Below are positions 1 to 6,871 of a DNA stretch of 9,130 nucleotides, piece after piece. Source of the stretch: JAHDFB01 sp964607315 (GTDB lineage Bacteria; Bacteroidota; Bacteroidia; Chitinophagales; Saprospiraceae); the NCBI GenBank assembly GCA_964607315.1, contig CAZSKA010000165.1, forward strand, positions 1-9,130, read 5' to 3'. The notes below the pieces were generated by a model. It saw only the letters and a program-made list of their open reading frames with translations, did no database searches and was not told the DNA's origin. A program made the translations under genes and the position numbers. How positions within the stretch are numbered: position 1 is the first letter of the stretch; each line of letters begins with the position of its first letter.

Positions 1-635
1 ATATAGGATAATACTATTAATAAAGGAAGATTGTTTTCAAAAACTTGTGAAAGCGTTTTTACATTTGAAATTTCATCCACCTTTCTATCTCTGTAATCAA
101 ATGGAAGTGTTATAGCAAAAATAAAAGCTGCTTTTTCCATCATGATTAGGAATGATGAAGTAATAGAAATTTCGTTAATAAAAGCAGGAATAAATGCAGA
201 CAGGATAGCATAACTAAAGGCAACAAGGAATATTTTTATATAATTAAAATCCCTTAGTCTCTTTTTATTGATAAATACAGGTACGATGTATAAAAGAGAG
301 ATTAAAGACGGTATAAGTACCAATAACTTGACTTGATTTGGAAGAAGGAAACAGCTAATACCTGAAGTTATAAAGGCAAAAACAGAGTGGACTTTTATGT
401 GTTTTCTATACTTTCTGACAATCTGGAATCTCTCATCCAGAATATCATCGCTCACTTTATTTATGCCTATTATTTTATGTAGAGAATAAAGAAGCCAAGT
501 ACTAGAACACATAAATATGCAATAGGTTAAATCAATAGATTGGCAAATCAATAGATACGTGCTTGCAGTAAAGCATGCTACGCATATCGCAATATGTATA
601 GAACTATAAATATAAAATTCAAAAAATTTCTTCAC
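1..635 (-). CDS. UbiA-like polytopic membrane protein, partial (C-terminus beyond the left edge)
   Basis: An uninterrupted reading frame of 211 complete codons leaves the window at base 1, so the C-terminus is missing. The product is very hydrophobic, with about five or six likely membrane segments separated by short basic loops. Residues 178-187 read LPFDYRDRKVD-like (D180, R182, D183, D187), followed by KTLSQVF. This matches the second Asp-rich motif and following loop of UbiA-superfamily prenyltransferases, which bind prenyl diphosphate through Mg2+. The first motif (NDxxDxxxD in active enzymes, expected near residues 50-70) is not recognisable; that stretch reads WLLYSLHKIIG. The protein may therefore belong to the UbiA-like group of Bacteroidota with unproven activity. 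I chose GTG at 633-635 because the frame is closed upstream at 645-647, no ATG precedes the first membrane segment, and a promoter element lies 19 nt upstream. TTG at 636-638 is the alternative. The family call rests on motif memory only. Confidence 0.62.
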   Translation of the reverse strand, partial: MKKFFEFYIYSSIHIAICVACFTASTYLLICQSIDLTYCIFMCSSTWLLYSLHKIIGINKVSDDILDERFQIVRKYRKHIKVHSVFAFITSGISCFLLPNQVKLLVLIPSLISLLYIVPVFINKKRLRDFNYIKIFLVAFSYAILSAFIPAFINEISITSSFLIMMEKAAFIFAITLPFDYRDRKVDEISNVKTLSQVFENNLPLLIVLSY

Positions 636-654
636 CAATTCATTTTATTGATAT

Positions 655-662
655 CAAAAGTA
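655..662 (-). promoter_or_regulatory. Candidate Bacteroidota -7 element for the UbiA-like gene
   Basis: The minus strand reads TACTTTTG, a full match to the TAnnTTTG -7 consensus of Bacteroidota, 19 nt before the proposed GTG start. No TTG -33 partner is visible at 17-23 nt. The site sits in the 66-nt gap between two divergent genes. The spacing to the start codon resembles that at pyrE, ychF and ubiE. Confidence 0.5.
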
Positions 663-701
663 CATTGATTTTGAATATATTTAGGTTATAAATTTATTAT
701 T

Positions 702-1358
702 ATGACGATTATCATACCACTGGGAGTCATAGCTTTTATTTTAGCAGCCATTTTTATAGTAAGGTCTCAAAATAATAGGACTAGATATTTAAAGTTAAAG
801 TCAGATTCCATATCAAATAATGACGAATATTTGGTTAATGTGTTGAATACTGGTGAAGCACGGCGAACATTAATTAGTGAAGAAAATGGACGTTTAAATG
901 TTTCTACTGATATTCAAATTTTCCAACTTACTGAAGAGGGTAAATTAAAGGTGAGAGTATCCTCTTCTTTAGATAGTATTCCAGTAAACTTTGATTTTTC
1001 AACAATTATTGATCCTATGTATTCATCATCCATAAAGGATGTTGATAAGAAAATAGATTCCATGGTTGCTTTTCCTTATCGTGAAGTGAGAACTAAGGCT
1101 ATACTTAATTATTTGAATGGCACATATGCCATTGGTCATGGTGATTTAAGATATGATCCATGTATTGCAATTAAATATTCAGATGTAAAAGTTAATCTTG
1201 ATAGGAAGGAAATAAATTTATCTGGAGATTTCGATGATGGGGGAGATTGGAGAATGAATATTGATTATGACCGAAAGCGTTTAGTGATTGATGCTAGTTT
1301 AGAGAGTTTAAGGAATCAATCAAACTTTAGTAAGTATTTTATTGATTTTGTAGATTAG
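702..1358 (+). CDS. Unknown membrane-anchored protein, first of a tandem paralogous pair
   Basis: I do not recognise a named family. The 218-residue product starts with one hydrophobic segment (about residues 3-20), followed by a basic stretch RSQNNRTRYLK. This suggests a single N-terminal anchor, though topology is not decided by the sequence. The rest is soluble, polar and rich in alternating hydrophobic residues, suggesting beta-sheet. Residues 64-95 (with STD at 68-70 and PV at 94-95) and 159-216 (with DGGDW at 179-183 and SLRNQSNF at 202-209) correspond to segments of the next gene's product, so the two are diverged duplicates. The middle region (about 100-158) hardly aligns. The ATG at 702 is the first start in frame before the hydrophobic segment. 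No Shine-Dalgarno site is present. The next gene follows after 27 nt with no obvious promoter between them, so they are probably co-transcribed. Confidence 0.8.
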   Translation: MTIIIPLGVIAFILAAIFIVRSQNNRTRYLKLKSDSISNNDEYLVNVLNTGEARRTLISEENGRLNVSTDIQIFQLTEEGKLKVRVSSSLDSIPVNFDFSTIIDPMYSSSIKDVDKKIDSMVAFPYREVRTKAILNYLNGTYAIGHGDLRYDPCIAIKYSDVKVNLDRKEINLSGDFDDGGDWRMNIDYDRKRLVIDASLESLRNQSNFSKYFIDFVD

Positions 1359-1385
1359 TTTTTAACGCTTTAAGTTCGATACAAT

Positions 1386-2030
1386 ATGTTGTTTTATGTT
1401 TTAATGCCCATTATTATAGGAATTGTATATGAGTTGATTGCTAAAAATGGAGTGAATAAGAGATTAAACGAACTTTTTACTGCTTCTGTTAAAGAGCCAC
1501 AAATTGTTCATAGTAAATTCAACACCAAGAATAAAAATGAAACCAGTCTTTTTCTTAATGGAGACTACTTGTACATATCAACCGATTTAAAATTATATGA
1601 GTATTTAGATAATGGAAAATTCAATGCATACATTTCTTCTACTTTTGAAAATACACCTGTAAAGGCAAAATTAATAAGTGAAATAGACGGGAAACGCTTT
1701 GATTTTACAGCTAATGTTCAGGAAGAAATAAAGCTTGAAAAATGGGGCTTTATTTATTCTTCACATGAGAGTAAAGAAGTATTAAAGATTCTAAAGGATA
1801 AGTTTGAATTGCCTGTGGAATACTACCATAAAGGAATTTCATTTATTTTCGAAAATGCTGATATAAATTTTGATAAACACAAGCAAGTCTTATTTATAAA
1901 AGGAAGATTCCCTGATGGAGGTGATTATAGCTTAAGTATTGATTTTCAATCTTTCAGATTAGAAATTAAAGCGAAGTATTCAAGCTTAAAAACAAAATCA
2001 AATTATCCTCTGGTTTTCTTTGAGAAGTAA
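1386..2030 (+). CDS. Unknown membrane-anchored protein, second of a tandem paralogous pair
   Basis: The 214-residue product has an N-terminal hydrophobic segment (about residues 2-18) and then a polar domain. No known family is recognised. It matches the preceding gene's product in two blocks. Residues 61-92 carry ISTD (64-67), an NGK turn (76-78), ISS (83-85) and TPV (90-92). Residues 155-214 carry DGGDY (177-181) and SLKTKSNY (200-207). These blocks keep the same order, spacing and distance from the C-terminus as in the neighbour, so duplication is a firm inference even though identity is low. The gene ends 34 nt before the convergent lipoprotein gene. What the shared domain does cannot be read from the sequence. 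The glycine/aspartate DGGD turn is the best candidate for a conserved functional or structural site. Confidence 0.8.
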   Translation: MLFYVLMPIIIGIVYELIAKNGVNKRLNELFTASVKEPQIVHSKFNTKNKNETSLFLNGDYLYISTDLKLYEYLDNGKFNAYISSTFENTPVKAKLISEIDGKRFDFTANVQEEIKLEKWGFIYSSHESKEVLKILKDKFELPVEYYHKGISFIFENADINFDKHKQVLFIKGRFPDGGDYSLSIDFQSFRLEIKAKYSSLKTKSNYPLVFFEK

Positions 2031-2064
2031 CTGTTAATTCACTCATCTAAATTCGTATTACACT

Positions 2065-2679
2065 TTATTTAAGTGACCAGATGTATTTTGTGATATCTTT
2101 AATAGACATATTGATTTCAGTAATCATAAAGCTTTTATTGGAATTAGAGTAAAAAAACTGATTGTAATATATGTCTAAACCATTATTCCAATTCTTGAGA
2201 TTATGCTTGTATTTCAGTAAAGAACCTATATTGTTTTGACTCATATTGGATTCTACCTCTACAACAGTGATGTCGGAATTATGCGCTTCAAATGATCGAT
2301 ACATATCATTTAATTGTTTTTTTATAATACTTCCTGTAGTTTTATTAATCTGCATTCTTTGTTGTTCCAAAATAATTACAGTATGGAATTCAGAAGTTGT
2401 ATCAGCGAAAATGTCAACTTCCGCATCTATGAATTCAGCGCTGTGTAAAGTTTCCTGAAAGAGATATAATGCTAATGTGTCTTCCTTTAATTTAGAAACA
2501 TCTTCTTTTACTCTATATCTGCTCGTTCTTTTAAAAGAAGCTGGAAGTTTAATATTCTTGTCTATCTCTAAAAGTGAAAATGTTTTTGCATTTTCATATG
2601 GAGAATTTGATTTCTTTTGATTGCTGCAATTTAAAAAGAAAAGGCATATAGTTATTAGAATATAAAGTGTGGGTTTCAT
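2065..2679 (-). CDS. Small putative lipoprotein of unknown function
   Basis: The 204-residue product begins with a short type II signal peptide: K2, a hydrophobic core YILITICLFFL, and a lipobox-like FLNC with Cys18 as the likely lipidated residue. Asn before the Cys is not ideal for the classical lipobox, but Bacteroidota lipoboxes are relaxed. The residues after Cys18 (SNQKK) are basic rather than acidic, so the acidic surface-export signal known from some Bacteroidota lipoproteins is not evident. The mature part has no motif I can assign. It is the last gene of the pyrE-led operon, 14 nt after the VOC gene, and meets the plus-strand pair tail to tail. ATG at 2677-2679 is the only start that yields the signal peptide. 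Confidence 0.75.
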   Translation of the reverse strand: MKPTLYILITICLFFLNCSNQKKSNSPYENAKTFSLLEIDKNIKLPASFKRTSRYRVKEDVSKLKEDTLALYLFQETLHSAEFIDAEVDIFADTTSEFHTVIILEQQRMQINKTTGSIIKKQLNDMYRSFEAHNSDITVVEVESNMSQNNIGSLLKYKHNLKNWNNGLDIYYNQFFYSNSNKSFMITEINMSIKDITKYIWSLK

Positions 2680-2693
2680 GTTTTATTGGTTTT

Positions 2694-3065
2694 CTAGTTT
2701 ATTCTCCAAGGTGGATTCTTTCTATTTTTACCTGCCTTGTATAATTTGATTTTATTCCCGTCTGGATCAAATAATATAGCTTCTCTCCAAAGCCAAGATT
2801 CGTCAGTTGGTAATTGATCGAAGTGAAGTTTTTCTTTTAACTCTGTCACTTTCTTATCTAGATCTTCTAATTCAAAATAAATGACTGTCTCATTACGTGA
2901 CACTTTATCACATACATGCAATGAAAATGTGGAATCACCTTCAGGACATATAAATCTGGCATAATGGTCAGTAGAATGAACGATTAGTTTTAATCCTAAT
3001 GTGGAGTAAAATTCGATTGCTTTTTCCAAGTCTGTACACCCAACAGTAATCTGGTTTAGATTCAT
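2694..3065 (-). CDS. VOC-superfamily (glyoxalase/bleomycin-resistance fold) protein
   Basis: The 123-residue, single-domain-length product opens with the typical VOC pattern (ITVGCTDLEKAIEFYSTLG, residues 6-24). It has the central FSLHV (H50) and FELEDLD, and ends in the family's FDPDGN turn (99-104). The tail LYKAGKNRKNPPWRI resembles a Bacteroidota/Proteobacteria VOC subgroup remembered for an AGENR..PPWR ending. Of the four usual metal-ligand positions, the first appears to be Gln5, the second His50, the third has no ligand and the fourth is Lys107. A standard glyoxalase I metal site is therefore unlikely. Substrate and reaction cannot be named. Its start overlaps the end of the DUF1801 gene as ATGA, so translation is probably coupled. 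Confidence 0.85.
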   Translation of the reverse strand: MNLNQITVGCTDLEKAIEFYSTLGLKLIVHSTDHYARFICPEGDSTFSLHVCDKVSRNETVIYFELEDLDKKVTELKEKLHFDQLPTDESWLWREAILFDPDGNKIKLYKAGKNRKNPPWRIN

Positions 3066-3415
3066 TTTGCAATTGTTTTATCAAAGTCTACAGCAGCTTT
3101 TGTTACGTGAATTATTTCTTCTAATGGCATGTCTTCTAATTTGAAAACAGTTATACCACCAACTTGTTTTCTATCTCTAAAGTCTAAAATTCTTGACTGA
3201 TATTCAAATCTTCTCGCATTTAAGTAGCAAATTTCTATGCCACCTCTTTTCGGTTGATTGACATACAATACCCATGTATTTCCGTAATAGAATGGAATTC
3301 GAAATTTGATTTTGGGCGTAAGCCCAAAGTCCTGAGTGAAAATATCATGAAGAGTAAATAAAACTTCTTGTGCATTTTCCTCACAAGACTGAATATATTC
3401 CTCTACCGGATTCAT
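3062..3415 (-). CDS. DUF1801 (YdhG-like) domain protein
   Basis: The 117-residue product matches the DUF1801 pattern from memory. It has an N-terminal NPVEEYIQSC helix, a second helix leading into PKIKFRIPFYYGNTWVLYV (about 34-52), a strand region with GGIEICYLN (58-66), and a C-terminal RKQVGGITVF followed by a helix. Members are small cytoplasmic proteins with a two-layer fold similar to YdhG. Their biochemical role is not established. The ATG shares one base with the stop codon of the upstream peptidase gene (TAATG), and the TGA overlaps the VOC start, so the gene sits in a tightly packed operon. Family assignment is fairly sure; function is unknown. Confidence 0.82.
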   Translation of the reverse strand: MNPVEEYIQSCEENAQEVLFTLHDIFTQDFGLTPKIKFRIPFYYGNTWVLYVNQPKRGGIEICYLNARRFEYQSRILDFRDRKQVGGITVFKLEDMPLEEIIHVTKAAVDFDKTIAK

Positions 3416-4494
3416 TAAAAGTACTTGAAATTATGATTATTCTCTATTTTCAACAAAGTTTCGTATATCAGCTTAGTGACATTTGCAATGTCATCTTTAT
3501 GAGCCATTTCTACGGTTGTATGCATGTATCTTAGAGGCAAAGAAATAAGTGCAGAAGGTACACCACCATTGCTATAAGCAAATGCGTCAGTATCGGTTCC
3601 TGTACTTCTAGAACTTGCAGCTCTTTGATAAGGAATGTCTTTTTCATCACCTGTGTCAGTTATTAATTGTAATAACTTCGTATGTACAGCAGGAGCATTT
3701 GTTAGACTAGGTCCCTTACCTGCATATATATCTCCTTGGACTTTTTTATTAATCATAGGAGTATTAGTGTCATGGCAAACATCCGTTATAATAGCTACAT
3801 GTGGCTTGATTGTATCAGCCATCATCTGAGCACCACGTAAACCAATTTCTTCTTGAACTGCATTTACAATATATAGCGAGTAAGGCAATTCTATTTTATT
3901 CTCTTTTAATAATCTAGCAACTTGAGCAATACAAAAACCACCCATTCTATTATCTAGAGCTCTTCCAGTATAATATCTATCATTTACTAAGTGTAATTCA
4001 TCCTCGAAAGTAACAACATTTCCTACACGGATTCCCATTCCAAGAACTTCATCTTTATCTTTAGCTCCTACATCTATGAAAATATTATCCATGGTAGGAG
4101 ATAATTTGGATTTATCACCTCTTCTTGTATGAATGGCAGGCCATCCAAAAACACCAGTAATCGTTTTATCTTTAGTAAAGATGTTTACTTTTTTTGAAGG
4201 AGCAATGATATGGTCTGAGCCTCCATTTCGAATTACAGAAATAAATCCTTTATCATCAATGTAGTTAACATACCAAGCAATCTCATCAGCATGAGCTTCT
4301 ATAACCACACGAAATTCTTTTCCCGGATTGATAATAGCGTATGCTGATCCGTAATTATCTAGATGCCATTCATCTGTATATTTCTCAACATATTCAACCC
4401 ATTTTTTCTGACCTTCAGCTTCGAAACCTGTAGGAGAAGAACTATTTAGATAGTCGAATAAAAATTTTTCAGAATCTTTCGTGTAAACCTTCAT
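3415..4494 (-). CDS. M42-family metallo-aminopeptidase (FrvX/glutamyl aminopeptidase-like)
   Basis: The 359-residue length is normal for M42 peptidases. These are cytoplasmic dinuclear-metal enzymes that trim N-terminal residues from peptides and form large tetrahedral assemblies. All expected metal and catalytic positions are visible: AHADE with His68 and Asp70, ALDNR with bridging Asp181, QEEIGLRGA with Glu215 (general base) and Glu216, TDV with Asp238, and MHTTVE with His325. The N-terminal SSSPTGFE (18-25) and TGTDTDAF (298-305) segments are also typical of the family. The region between about residues 72 and 165 corresponds to the inserted beta-barrel domain. No signal peptide is present. 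The gene starts 2 nt after the pyrE stop and is probably expressed with it. The specificity (Glu/Asp, Leu or broad) cannot be decided here, so no symbol is given. Confidence 0.93.
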   Translation of the reverse strand: MKVYTKDSEKFLFDYLNSSSPTGFEAEGQKKWVEYVEKYTDEWHLDNYGSAYAIINPGKEFRVVIEAHADEIAWYVNYIDDKGFISVIRNGGSDHIIAPSKKVNIFTKDKTITGVFGWPAIHTRRGDKSKLSPTMDNIFIDVGAKDKDEVLGMGIRVGNVVTFEDELHLVNDRYYTGRALDNRMGGFCIAQVARLLKENKIELPYSLYIVNAVQEEIGLRGAQMMADTIKPHVAIITDVCHDTNTPMINKKVQGDIYAGKGPSLTNAPAVHTKLLQLITDTGDEKDIPYQRAASSRSTGTDTDAFAYSNGGVPSALISLPLRYMHTTVEMAHKDDIANVTKLIYETLLKIENNHNFKYF

Positions 4495-4496
4495 AT

Positions 4497-5135
4497 TTAA
4501 TTAGCAAATGATGCAGCCCATTTTTGCGGATCTGCATTCCAGTTATTTAAAATTTCTTTTTCTTTCGGCGTAATATAGTTATTCTCTTCCGCTTGTTCAA
4601 GCATAGTAGAATAATTACTCAATGTTTTGAATAAACATCCTGCATCTGCAAAGTTTTTTACAGATTTTTCAAACTCATATGTAAATAAAGCAACGGTGCC
4701 TACTATTGTAACTCCTTCTTCCTTTAGTGCATTCACAGCTTGAATACTAGAACCTCCTGTTGAAATAAGATCTTCTACTACTATATATTTGTTTGCAGCA
4801 GAAATATTTCCTTCAATTAAGTTCTGTCTGCCATGTCCTTTCGCTTTAGAACGAACATAAATGAAAGGTAATCCTAGTTCATCAGCAATTAAAGCACCAT
4901 GAGCAATACCTGCTGTTGCAACGCCAGCAATGCCATCGAAATCACCAAAACTTTTAGCAAGCTCTGACAATTCTTTTTTGACGAAGTTTCTTACTTCAGG
5001 GTACGAAAGTGTCATTCTATTATCGCAATAAATAGGAGATTTCATTCCACTTGCCCATGTGAAAGGCTGAGTAGGACTTAGTTTAATTGCTTGAATATCA
5101 AGTAAATGTTTGGCAAGTTTTTGCGCTACAGTCAT
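4497..5135 (-). CDS. pyrE: Orotate phosphoribosyltransferase
   Basis: The product joins orotate to PRPP to give orotidine 5'-monophosphate, the fifth step of de novo pyrimidine synthesis, in the cytoplasm. The 212 residues match the usual PyrE length. Visible landmarks are the N-terminal FTWASGMKSPIYCDNR (25-40), which contributes to orotate binding, the IAGVATAGIAHG segment (69-80), the flexible catalytic loop RSKAKGHGRQNLIEG (95-109), and the PRPP-binding motif VVEDLISTGGSS (119-130). The ATG at 5133-5135 begins the conserved N-terminal helix. A matching -33/-7 promoter lies 19 nt upstream, so this is the first gene of the operon that continues into the M42 peptidase gene. The downstream genes have no evident link to pyrimidine metabolism. 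Confidence 0.96.
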   Translation of the reverse strand: MTVAQKLAKHLLDIQAIKLSPTQPFTWASGMKSPIYCDNRMTLSYPEVRNFVKKELSELAKSFGDFDGIAGVATAGIAHGALIADELGLPFIYVRSKAKGHGRQNLIEGNISAANKYIVVEDLISTGGSSIQAVNALKEEGVTIVGTVALFTYEFEKSVKNFADAGCLFKTLSNYSTMLEQAEENNYITPKEKEILNNWNADPQKWAASFAN

Positions 5136-5154
5136 TCGTTTAATTTCAGATTTG

Positions 5155-5182
5155 CAAATGTAATTAAAATGTTAGGATTCAA
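5155..5182 (-). promoter_or_regulatory. pyrE operon promoter (TTG - 17 nt - TACATTTG)
   Basis: On the minus strand TACATTTG (5155-5162) matches the Bacteroidota -7 consensus TAnnTTTG. TTG (5180-5182) lies 17 nt upstream, within the 17-23 nt spacing known for the -33 element. The -7 element ends 19 nt before the pyrE ATG, giving a predicted leader of roughly a dozen bases with no Shine-Dalgarno site. This is the most complete promoter match in the window. Confidence 0.62.
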
Positions 5183-5198
5183 TAAGTTTTAATAAGTT
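5181..5198. repeat. Two direct 8-bp repeats in phase with one helical turn
   Basis: AATAAGTT occurs at 5181-5188 and again at 5191-5198, a 10-bp period. The repeats abut and slightly overlap the proposed -33 element of the pyrE promoter. The spacing would put both on the same face of the DNA, as for a dimeric binder. In A+T-rich DNA an accidental repeat is also plausible. Confidence 0.4.
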
Positions 5199-5215
5199 AA
5201 TGCAAAAAATTATCC

Positions 5216-5773
5216 TTAAATCTTAATATATTCTCCAGGTTTTAAGTTCCCCAAAGTAAATTCAGCTATTTCCAATCTCACTAATCTTAGTACAGGAAAA
5301 TTAACAGCTGCAAACATCTTTCGTACTTGTCTTTTCTTTCCTTCCGATATCGATATCTCTGCCCAAGAAGTCTTTAATTCTTTTCGCTTCCTTATAGGAG
5401 GATTTCTTTCCGCTAATATGGGTTCTCCAATTTTAGAAACTAAAGCAGGTCTCGTCGTAAATTCTTTTTTATTTATTCTAAGTAGAACTCCCTTTTGGAG
5501 TTCTAAAATAGCTTCGTCATTTATCTCTCCTTCTAATTGTACAATATATTTCTTGTATTTATGAGTAGAAGGGTGTAAAACTCTGTTTATTAGATCTTTG
5601 TTGTTAGTTAGTAAAAGAAGTCCTTCACTGTCTTTGTCAAGTCTTCCCACAGGATAAACATCCTTTTCAACGTCTAAATAATCAGCTAAAGTTATGTGAT
5701 CCTCATGTTCTTTTGTGAACTGAGATAATACATTAAATGGTTTGTAAAATAGATATGTATGTTCCTTAAACAT
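5216..5773 (-). CDS. rluE: 23S rRNA pseudouridine synthase, RluE-like
   Basis: The 185-residue product belongs to the RsuA/RluB/E/F group of pseudouridine synthases, which isomerise a uridine in rRNA. The conserved active-site motif VGRLDKDSEGLLLLTN holds the catalytic Asp (residue 46 from this start). The N-terminal YKPFNVLSQFT and the C-terminal EGKKRQVRKMFAAVNFPVLRLVR are typical of RluE, which modifies U2457 in E. coli 23S rRNA. As in RluE, no N-terminal S4 RNA-binding domain is present. I chose ATG at 5771-5773 because MFKEHTYLFYKPF matches the family start; a longer form from 5800 would only add nine residues inside ychF. The start overlaps the ychF stop by 8 nt, suggesting translational coupling. 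The exact target base is inferred from the subgroup. Confidence 0.88.
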   Translation of the reverse strand: MFKEHTYLFYKPFNVLSQFTKEHEDHITLADYLDVEKDVYPVGRLDKDSEGLLLLTNNKDLINRVLHPSTHKYKKYIVQLEGEINDEAILELQKGVLLRINKKEFTTRPALVSKIGEPILAERNPPIRKRKELKTSWAEISISEGKKRQVRKMFAAVNFPVLRLVRLEIAEFTLGNLKPGEYIKI

Positions 5774-6863
5774 TAAATAGAAAATGCATAATGTCACCAT
5801 CAGTAACTACATATTCCTTACCCTCTATACCAAGCTTTCCAGCTACTTTTACTTTGGGCTCCGACCCATACTCAATAAAATCATTATACTTTATTACTTG
5901 AGCACGAATGAAACCTTTCTCAAAATCTGTGTGAATCACACCAGCTGCCTCGGGTGCTTTAGCTCCTTTGCGAACGGTCCAAGCTCTTACTTCTTTCTCT
6001 CCAGCTGTGAAATATGTAATTAGATTCAATAATTTATATGAAGCTAAGATTACTCTATTAACGCCAGGTTCATTTAATCCCATGTCTTCCAGAAATTCTA
6101 ATCTCTCTTCTTTCGTATCAAGTTCAGCAATGTCTGCTTCTATTTGAGCGCTTACCAAAATCACCTCAGCAGGCTCATTTTCTATCGCTTTTTTGAATGC
6201 TTCTACGTGTCGATTACCTTCATGAACGGAATCTTCATCGACATTACACACATATAAAATTGGCTTAGCAGTTAATAACTGCATATCAGTATAAATCTCC
6301 ATTTCATCTTCCTCTAATTCAAGTGATCTAGCAGGTTCGCCTTGTTCAAGGTGATTGTAAATTTTATTCCCAACTTCCACATTTCGAACGGCTTCTTTGT
6401 CACCTCCTTTAGCTGCTTTTCTTAGACGTTCCATACGTTTTTCAGCAGTCTCTAAATCCTTTAAAATCAATTCGGTATCAATGATTTCTTTATCTCTTAC
6501 TGGATCTACACTTCCATCGACGTGAATCACATTATCATTGTCAAAACAACGGATAACATGAATGATAGCATCTACTTCTCGAATATTTGCCAAGAACTGA
6601 TTTCCCAGGCCTTCACCTTTACTAGCTCCTTTAATCAATCCAGCAATATCTACTATCTCTACAGTAGTAGGTATAACTTTCTGAGGATTAACTAATCCTG
6701 CTAATTGGTCGAGACGTTCATCCGGTACAGTAATAATGCCTACATTAGGTTCTTTAGTTGCAAATGGAAAGTTTGCAGCTAATGCTTTTGCGTTAGTCAA
6801 TGCATTAAATAAAGTTGATTTTCCAACATTTGGTAATCCTACGATTCCGCTTTTAAGTGCCAT
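5766..6863 (-). CDS. ychF: Redox-regulated ribosome-binding ATPase YchF (Obg/OLA1 family)
   Basis: The 365-residue product is close to the usual YchF length. It has the P-loop GLPNVGKST (9-17), the Walker B/G3 element DIAGLIKGASKGEGLG (72-87), and NVDE (207-210) in place of the GTPase NKxD specificity motif. That change is the family hallmark and explains the preference for ATP. The C-terminal TGS domain (about 282-365) ends in the conserved EGKEYVVTDGDIMHFLFNV. YchF/OLA1 proteins bind ribosomes and have been linked to translation and oxidative-stress responses. The ATG at 6861-6863 gives the canonical MALKSGIVGLPN start. A -7 element lies 20 nt upstream, and the gene overlaps rluE by 8 nt downstream, so two ribosome-related functions share a transcript. 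Confidence 0.97.
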   Translation of the reverse strand: MALKSGIVGLPNVGKSTLFNALTNAKALAANFPFATKEPNVGIITVPDERLDQLAGLVNPQKVIPTTVEIVDIAGLIKGASKGEGLGNQFLANIREVDAIIHVIRCFDNDNVIHVDGSVDPVRDKEIIDTELILKDLETAEKRMERLRKAAKGGDKEAVRNVEVGNKIYNHLEQGEPARSLELEEDEMEIYTDMQLLTAKPILYVCNVDEDSVHEGNRHVEAFKKAIENEPAEVILVSAQIEADIAELDTKEERLEFLEDMGLNEPGVNRVILASYKLLNLITYFTAGEKEVRAWTVRKGAKAPEAAGVIHTDFEKGFIRAQVIKYNDFIEYGSEPKVKVAGKLGIEGKEYVVTDGDIMHFLFNV

Positions 6864-6871
6864 AAAAGGTG

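Noticed and set aside
676..683. TATATTTA as a -7 element for the tandem paralogue pair
   Set aside because: It has one mismatch to TAnnTTTG at the important final G, and no TTG at proper spacing; such strings are common in this A+T-rich gap.
2061..2075. CACTT-TATTT-AAGTG hairpin between the convergent unknown gene and lipoprotein gene
   Set aside because: The stem is only 5 bp, A+T-rich, overlaps the lipoprotein stop codon and has no clear U-tract, so a terminator call is not supported.
2065..5135. Idea that the VOC/DUF1801/lipoprotein genes form a resistance or defence island
   Set aside because: There is no mobile-element sign, no base-composition break by eye, and pyrE and the peptidase are housekeeping genes; ordinary operon packing explains it.
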